Positions 32,401 to 36,290 of a DNA stretch of 36,290 bases are shown in pieces; the stretch's first letter is position 1, and each line of letters starts with the position of its first letter. Under the pieces are notes generated by a model. It saw only the letters and a list, made by a program, of their open reading frames with translations. It ran no database searches and was not told where the DNA came from. The stretch comes from Oscillospiraceae bacterium (GTDB lineage: Bacteria; Bacillota; Clostridia; Oscillospirales; Oscillospiraceae). The DNA is taken from positions 1 through 36,290 of the forward strand of contig JAGHHM010000018.1 in the NCBI GenBank assembly GCA_017887695.1. The letters are read 5' to 3'. A program made the position numbers and the translations under genes.

Positions 32401-33010
32401 AGATATTATGGAGCATGTTTCCGTAACCGAAGATATGCGCCGCAGGATTCTTACCCGGCTGGAGGAAAACACCTCCGTCCCGGCGCGTCCTGCCATCCGT
32501 TTTCCCTTATACCGCCGTCTGGTAGCCGCTGCGGCCTGCCTTCTCCTTTTGCTGGGCGGTATTCTGGCCGCAGGACGTGTTTTTTCCTCCCCGGAGGTAC
32601 CCTCTGACCTGGGCAATGTAGGAAACGGCATTCCCTCTTTCACAGAGGTCTCTTCTCTTCAGGAACTGTCCCAGACAGTCGGTTTTCCTGTGGAAGGTCT
32701 TTCCCATATTCCTTTTACTGTCACAGAAACCCACTACACGGTGCTTATGGAAAACACGGCGGAAATCCGGTACATTGGCGACGGCACCTCTGCTGTTTAC
32801 CGGAAAACTCCGGGCCAGACAGATCCTTCCGGGGACTATGGCTCCTATGCCGCCGTGCTGCAATGGGACATCAGCGGTCTGACCGTCACGCTGAAGGGGG
32901 ATGGAACGCTGTTTTCTCTTGCCCTTTGGCAGGATGGCGACTACTCTTACTCCGCCCAGCTGTCCACTCCTGTTTCCACAGCGGTGTGGGAAAACATGCT
33001 GTCAGCATAA
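32384..33010 (+). CDS. Membrane anti-sigma factor with extracellular DUF4367-like domain
   Basis: The protein is 208 aa with GTG start at 32384 after AGGAGGTG. Residues 1-45 are a cytoplasmic helical sigma-binding segment (MEHVSVTEDMRRRILTRLEE), a single transmembrane helix follows (about 47-64), and then the extracellular domain (about 85-208): SLQELSQTVGF, RKTPGQTDPSGDYGSY (140-155), VTLKGDGTLFSLALWQDG (168-185). That domain is homologous to the C-terminus of the stalk protein at 30840. The layout is type II with the sensor outside the membrane. It should hold the ECF sigma factor until the external signal arrives. Confidence 0.85.
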   Translation: MWTAYRDIMEHVSVTEDMRRRILTRLEENTSVPARPAIRFPLYRRLVAAAACLLLLLGGILAAGRVFSSPEVPSDLGNVGNGIPSFTEVSSLQELSQTVGFPVEGLSHIPFTVTETHYTVLMENTAEIRYIGDGTSAVYRKTPGQTDPSGDYGSYAAVLQWDISGLTVTLKGDGTLFSLALWQDGDYSYSAQLSTPVSTAVWENMLSA

Positions 33011-33023
33011 CCCCCCTTCTCCG

Positions 33024-33075
33024 AAAAGGCAGCAGGGGCCCGTCTCATATGAGACGGGCCCCTGCTGCCTTTTTA
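33024..33075. terminator. Very strong bidirectional terminator (23-bp stem)
   Basis: AAAAGGCAGCAGGGGCCC plus GTCTC (33024-33046), loop ATAT, then the exact complement (33051-33073), T-tail on both strands. It serves the anti-sigma gene and overlaps the stop codon of the LysR gene. Confidence 0.9.
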
Positions 33076-33987
33076 AAGGCCGGGACCTTCTTTCTCCTGC
33101 CGCTGCGCGCCATGGGCGGCGCTCTCCCGCAAAAGCGTCAAAAACCGGCGCAGCAAGGGACTGTTTCCCTCCGGCATATAGGACGCCCCGAAGGACAGCG
33201 GCTCAAATTCCGGCAGCGGAATATATCTCAGCCCCGGCAGCCGGGCATATGGTGTATCCGCAATCACAGCAAAGGCGTAGCCCGCCTCCACCAGGGGAAG
33301 CATCACCTCCTGGTTATCACAAAACAGGATCTCCTGGGTCTCCCGGACGCCGATGGCCTGATTCTGTACCGCCAGAAGGCCCGGCGGGCATACCCGGGGC
33401 CGGCAGGCGGCAATCCGCCCTCCTTCCAGGAGCTGCTGGATGGTAAGGGTCTCGTATTCCGCCAGAGGGTGCTTCTCGCTGCAGATGCACACCATCCGCA
33501 CCTGGGCCACTTCCCGATACTTCGCTTTGGCCGGAACCGCCTCCTGATAGGAGAACATCATATGAATCTCCCCTTCCGCCAGCAAATTCTCCAGGGAGTC
33601 GAAGGGAATCAGCCGCAGTACCGGAAGTACCTCCGGCTGGTCAGTCCTCAGCTGCCTCAGCGCCGGCACCAGAAACCGCAGCTCCGTAGGGTTCCGGCAG
33701 CCAATCACCAGACGTGTGGGCGCTGTCTGCTGGGTTTCCTTCATCCGCGCCTTGGACAGCCGGGAGAGCTTCAGAATCTCTCCGGCATACTGCGTAAAAA
33801 GGTAGCCCTCCTTGGTCAGCCGCACACTCTTGCTGGTGCGCTGAAAGAGCTTTACCCCCAGTTCATCCTCCAGGGCCGTAATCTGATGGCTGACAGCGGG
33901 CTGTGTAATCCGCAGGTGTTCCGCCGCCCGGGAAAAATTCAGGAAGTTCGCTACCTCCATAAAGCATTCCAGCTGTGTCGTATTCAT
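33073..33987 (-). CDS. LysR-family transcriptional regulator
   Basis: The protein is 304 aa, usual for the family, with ATG 33987 after AGGAGG. The N-terminal winged helix-turn-helix is typical: MNTTQLECFMEVANFLNFSR, AAEHLRITQPAVSHQITALE, LGVKLFQR. The substrate-binding domain (about 90-295) has the expected start RLVIGCRNPTELRFLVPAL. It is divergent from the MarR/ABC-exporter genes. The 160-bp intergenic region contains a good T-N11-A site over its own -10 box, so autorepression is likely; its other targets and inducer are unknown. Confidence 0.92.
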   Translation of the reverse strand: MNTTQLECFMEVANFLNFSRAAEHLRITQPAVSHQITALEDELGVKLFQRTSKSVRLTKEGYLFTQYAGEILKLSRLSKARMKETQQTAPTRLVIGCRNPTELRFLVPALRQLRTDQPEVLPVLRLIPFDSLENLLAEGEIHMMFSYQEAVPAKAKYREVAQVRMVCICSEKHPLAEYETLTIQQLLEGGRIAACRPRVCPPGLLAVQNQAIGVRETQEILFCDNQEVMLPLVEAGYAFAVIADTPYARLPGLRYIPLPEFEPLSFGASYMPEGNSPLLRRFLTLLRESAAHGAQRQEKEGPGL

Positions 33988-34038
33988 AACAGCCTCCTGT
34001 GATCCGGTTGTTTTTTACATATGAGGCAAAACAATAAA

Positions 34039-34053
34039 ATTCTTTTATAGAAT
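34039..34053. promoter_or_regulatory. LysR-type box (T-N11-A)
   Basis: ATTCTTTTATAGAAT is a perfect 5-5-5 inverted repeat (ATTCT/AGAAT) with T at 34040 and A at 34052. It overlaps the LysR -10 hexamer. Confidence 0.5.
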
Positions 34054-34079
34054 ATAGCATAATTGAATTTCACATGCAA
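34051..34079 (-). promoter_or_regulatory. Promoter of the LysR gene
   Basis: Minus strand: TTGCAT (34074-34079), 17-bp spacer, TATATT (34051-34056). Confidence 0.5.
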
Positions 34080-34080
34080 G

Positions 34081-34091
34081 TCACTTTGTGA
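34081..34091. promoter_or_regulatory. Candidate MarR operator
   Basis: TCACTTTGTGA is a TCAC-3-GTGA inverted repeat beside TATAAA (34092-34097), about 55 bases before the MarR start. Autorepression is the usual mode for this family. Confidence 0.3.
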
Positions 34092-34147
34092 TATAAAACG
34101 TAGTGGCAAAACAGTTCGCACCCTAACTGATGAGGAGGCGCAGGGCA

Positions 34148-34618
34148 ATGGCGGAAATAGATCGGGGGCAGCTGGCCAGAGACAACCGGAAAATCTCCGT
34201 TCAGATGGAACAGCTGGCCAACCGCTATATGGCACAGAAGGGCCTTACCGTCGGCCAGGCCCATGTGCTGCGCTACATCCTGCTCCATACCGGCCAGGGG
34301 ACCTCTCTCACGGATATCCGGGAGGAATTTGGCTGCTCCATGGCCACCTTATCCTGCATGGTCAAGCGCCTGCGGGAAAAAGGGTATGTGCGCGCGGAAA
34401 GCTGTGCCGACGACGATCGCCGCAAGCTCCTGTTCGCCACCCGAAAAGGCGAAGAGGTCCATGCGTATCTGGACGAGGCCATCGGCGCGGCCCAGCGGCA
34501 GCTCTACGGCTGCTTTTCCCAGGATGAGCTCTCTGCGCTGGACCGTCTGCAGCAAAAAATGCTGCGGAATTTATCCTCACTCATGGAACAAACTCACAAG
34601 GAGGTATCACAATCGTGA
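34148..34618 (+). CDS. MarR-family transcriptional regulator
   Basis: The protein is 156 aa from ATG 34148, 9 bases after GAGGAGG; an in-frame ATG at 34130 lies inside that ribosome site. It has the winged helix-turn-helix of MarR: LTVGQAHVLRYILLHTGQGT, LTDIREEFGCSMATLSCMVK, LREKGYVRAESCADDDRRKL. It overlaps the exporter gene by 4 bases (GTGA), a standard arrangement in which the MarR protein represses a drug-export operon and is released by the exported compounds. Confidence 0.92.
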   Translation: MAEIDRGQLARDNRKISVQMEQLANRYMAQKGLTVGQAHVLRYILLHTGQGTSLTDIREEFGCSMATLSCMVKRLREKGYVRAESCADDDRRKLLFATRKGEEVHAYLDEAIGAAQRQLYGCFSQDELSALDRLQQKMLRNLSSLMEQTHKEVSQS

Positions 34619-36210
34619 AAACTGTCATGGGCTGTTTGGGCCGTTTCCGCAAGGACACCGTCCTCTGCGTCGTCATGGCAGCACTGGAGGTCGTTATGGA
34701 CATCCTGCTGCCCTTCATTACCGCCATCATTATTGACGACGGACTGGAAGCGGCAAATCTTCCCACCGTGTATCGCTACGGCGTTCTCATGGTGGTCATG
34801 GCCTTCCTGGGGCTGTTATTCGGCGCGGGCGCAGGCAAATATGCCGCCAGCGCCTCTTCCGGCCTGGCCGCCAACCTGCGGGAAGCCATCTACACCAATA
34901 TTCAGACCTTTTCTTTTTCCAACATCGACAAGTTCAGCGTCCCCGGCCTGGTTACCCGGATGACCACCGACATTACCAACGTGCAAAACGCCTTTATGAT
35001 GATCATTCGTGTGGCAGTGCGGGCGCCCCTGACCTTCCTTTTCAGCTTTGCCATGTGCTTTATGATCAACCGGAAGCTCAGCCTCATGTTTCTCTTTGCG
35101 GCGGCCTTCCTGATCGTAGTCATTGGCGTCATCATGGTCGTAACGCTGAAAATTTTCAATGAGGTATTCCGCCGGTATGATGACCTGAACGCCAGCGTCC
35201 AGGAAAACGTGTCCGCCATCCGTGTGGTAAAGGCTTTTGTCCGTGAGGACTACGAAAACAACAAGTTCGCCAAAGCCTCTGCCAACATCTACCGTATGTC
35301 CGTCAAGGCCGAGGGCCTGCTGGCCTTCAACAACCCCGCCATGATGATCGCGGTCTATTTCTGCATTATCTCCCTTTCCTGGCTGGGCGCCCAATTCATC
35401 GTGTTCGGCAATCTGACCTCCGGTGAGCTGACCAGTTTGTACAGCTACATTATGTCCCTGATGATGAGCCTGATGATGCTCTCCATGGTGGTGGTCATGA
35501 TCACCATTTCCATGGCCAGTGTCCGCCGTATCAGCGAGGTGCTGAAGGAGACCCCCGACCTTCACAATCCGGAAAATCCTGTCATGAAGGTCGCTGACGG
35601 CAGCATCGATTTCAGCCACGTGAATTTCTCCTATAAGCATGGCAGCGGCAAAAACGCCCTCAGTGACATTGATCTGCATATCAAGTCCGGCGAGACCATC
35701 GGCGTTATCGGCGGCACCGGTTCCGGCAAGAGCAGCCTGGTAAACCTGATCTGCCGGCTGTACGATGTGGACGAGGGCTCGGTATGCGTAGGCGGCGTGG
35801 ACGTACGCAAGTATGATATGGAAGCGCTCCGCAACCAGGTTTCTGTGGTGCTGCAAAAGAACACCCTGTTCTCCGGCACCATCCTCGACAACCTGCGCTG
35901 GGGCAATCCGGACGCCACCGACGAGGAATGCCGGGAGGCCTGCCGCGCTGCCTGCGCCGACGAGTTCATTGAGCGGCTGCCCGACGGCTACCAGACCCGC
36001 ATTGAGCGGGGCGGCACCAATGTCTCCGGTGGCCAGAAGCAGCGGCTGTGCATCGCCCGGGCCCTGCTGAAAAAGCCCAAGGTACTGATCCTGGACGACT
36101 CCACCTCCGCCGTGGATACCGCTACCGACGCCAAGATCCGCGCCGCCTTTGCCGCCAAGATCCCGGGAACCACCAAGATCATCATTGCCCAGCGGATCTC
36201 CAGCGGGTAG
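34615..36210 (+). CDS. ABC exporter half-transporter (degenerate-site subunit), ended early by TAG
   Basis: The reading frame has 531 codons from GTG 34615 (AAGGAGG upstream). Residues 1-310 are the six-helix exporter domain and about 325-531 the nucleotide-binding domain. Walker A GGTGSGKSS, Q-loop region VVLQKNTLFSG and signature NVSGGQKQR are good, but the Walker B ends in LILDDSTS (Asp in place of the catalytic Glu) and the switch reads IIIAQRISS (Gln in place of His). This is the pattern of TM287/BmrC-like subunits that pair with a canonical partner, expected just downstream outside the window. A TAG at 36208-36210 stops the chain right after the switch, and HADRILVLDNG continues in frame beyond it. 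The product would miss about 40-50 residues; whether it works is uncertain. Confidence 0.85.
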   Translation: MKTVMGCLGRFRKDTVLCVVMAALEVVMDILLPFITAIIIDDGLEAANLPTVYRYGVLMVVMAFLGLLFGAGAGKYAASASSGLAANLREAIYTNIQTFSFSNIDKFSVPGLVTRMTTDITNVQNAFMMIIRVAVRAPLTFLFSFAMCFMINRKLSLMFLFAAAFLIVVIGVIMVVTLKIFNEVFRRYDDLNASVQENVSAIRVVKAFVREDYENNKFAKASANIYRMSVKAEGLLAFNNPAMMIAVYFCIISLSWLGAQFIVFGNLTSGELTSLYSYIMSLMMSLMMLSMVVVMITISMASVRRISEVLKETPDLHNPENPVMKVADGSIDFSHVNFSYKHGSGKNALSDIDLHIKSGETIGVIGGTGSGKSSLVNLICRLYDVDEGSVCVGGVDVRKYDMEALRNQVSVVLQKNTLFSGTILDNLRWGNPDATDEECREACRAACADEFIERLPDGYQTRIERGGTNVSGGQKQRLCIARALLKKPKVLILDDSTSAVDTATDAKIRAAFAAKIPGTTKIIIAQRISSG

Positions 36211-36290
36211 CACGCTGACCGCATCCTGGTGCTGGACAACGGCCGCATTGTCGGCTTTGACACCCACGAACACCTGGTCAATACCAACGC
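36211..36290 (+). pseudogene. In-frame continuation of the exporter gene beyond the stop codon (partial)
   Basis: The frame after TAG reads HADRILVLDNGRIVGF and on, the conserved end of ABC exporter ATPases (normally SSVEHADRI). Here SS-V-E is SS-G-stop: GTGGAG-like codons appear as GGGTAG. The continuation is still well preserved, so the stop is recent or is a sequencing error. The gene extends past the window edge. Confidence 0.75.

Noticed and set aside
34816..36273. 485-residue open frame on the minus strand
   Set aside because: It is antisense to the ABC exporter gene and has the His/Gly/Val-rich composition typical of such shadows.

Overview
The window looks like the chromosome of a Gram-positive anaerobe of the class Clostridia, most likely an Oscillospiraceae-type gut commensal. 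The evidence is strong AGGAGG ribosome sites, lipoboxes and SLH anchoring instead of outer-membrane features, many short operons ending in perfect U-tailed hairpins, rather high G+C, and a sugar-scavenging and ABC-transporter-rich gene content. It contains no rRNA, no CRISPR and no intact tRNA gene. This placement is an inference from gene style, not from a marker gene.

Layout. 1-3965: the tail of an unknown gene, then a large RCC1-repeat/SLH surface protein (minus strand) divergent from a small XRE regulator. 3966-4760: a scar holding the 3' half of an initiator tRNA, a C-terminal integrase fragment and the first codons of what was probably a D-lyxose/D-mannose isomerase whose promoter survives. 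5017-13755: sugar island, with a PfkB fructokinase, two AraC regulators, a YhcH/NanQ-like anomerase, and a CUT1 ABC importer (binding protein and two permeases, no ATPase) followed by a Gfo/Idh/MocA enzyme that closely resembles E. coli YjhC / R. gnavus NanOx. The last four genes match the 2,7-anhydro-sialic-acid uptake and conversion module. 13960-15036: M42 aminopeptidase. 15243-16640: MATE exporter (minus) with a terminator-like leader. 17078-23865: OmpR/HisKA two-component system, then a four-gene ABC system of the Gld type (ATPase, ABC-2 permease, GldG-like protein, DUF4340 protein) whose promoter carries an 11-bp-period direct repeat typical of OmpR-family sites. 24028-26702: metal P1B-ATPase divergent from a TetR regulator. 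26940-30640: RbsABC-like importer (single-domain ATPase, permease, lipoprotein binding protein) translationally coupled to a shortened pseudouridine-5'-phosphate glycosidase (PsuG) homologue. 30840-33010: secreted stalk-domain protein, ECF sigma factor and membrane anti-sigma factor; the first and last share a C-terminal domain. 33073-36290: LysR regulator, and divergent from it a MarR regulator coupled to one half of a heterodimeric ABC exporter that is interrupted by a TAG codon.

Most noteworthy points: (1) an anhydro-sialic-acid scavenging module without sialidase, lyase or kinase nearby; (2) a PsuG-family C-glycosidase that keeps the catalytic residues and is wired to its own ABC importer without a neighbouring pseudouridine kinase; (3) a sigma/anti-sigma pair whose extracellular domain is duplicated in a co-encoded secreted protein; (4) a nonsense codon in the exporter ATPase that leaves the downstream reading frame intact; (5) a tRNA-fMet/integrase scar; (6) a possible attenuator ahead of the MATE gene.
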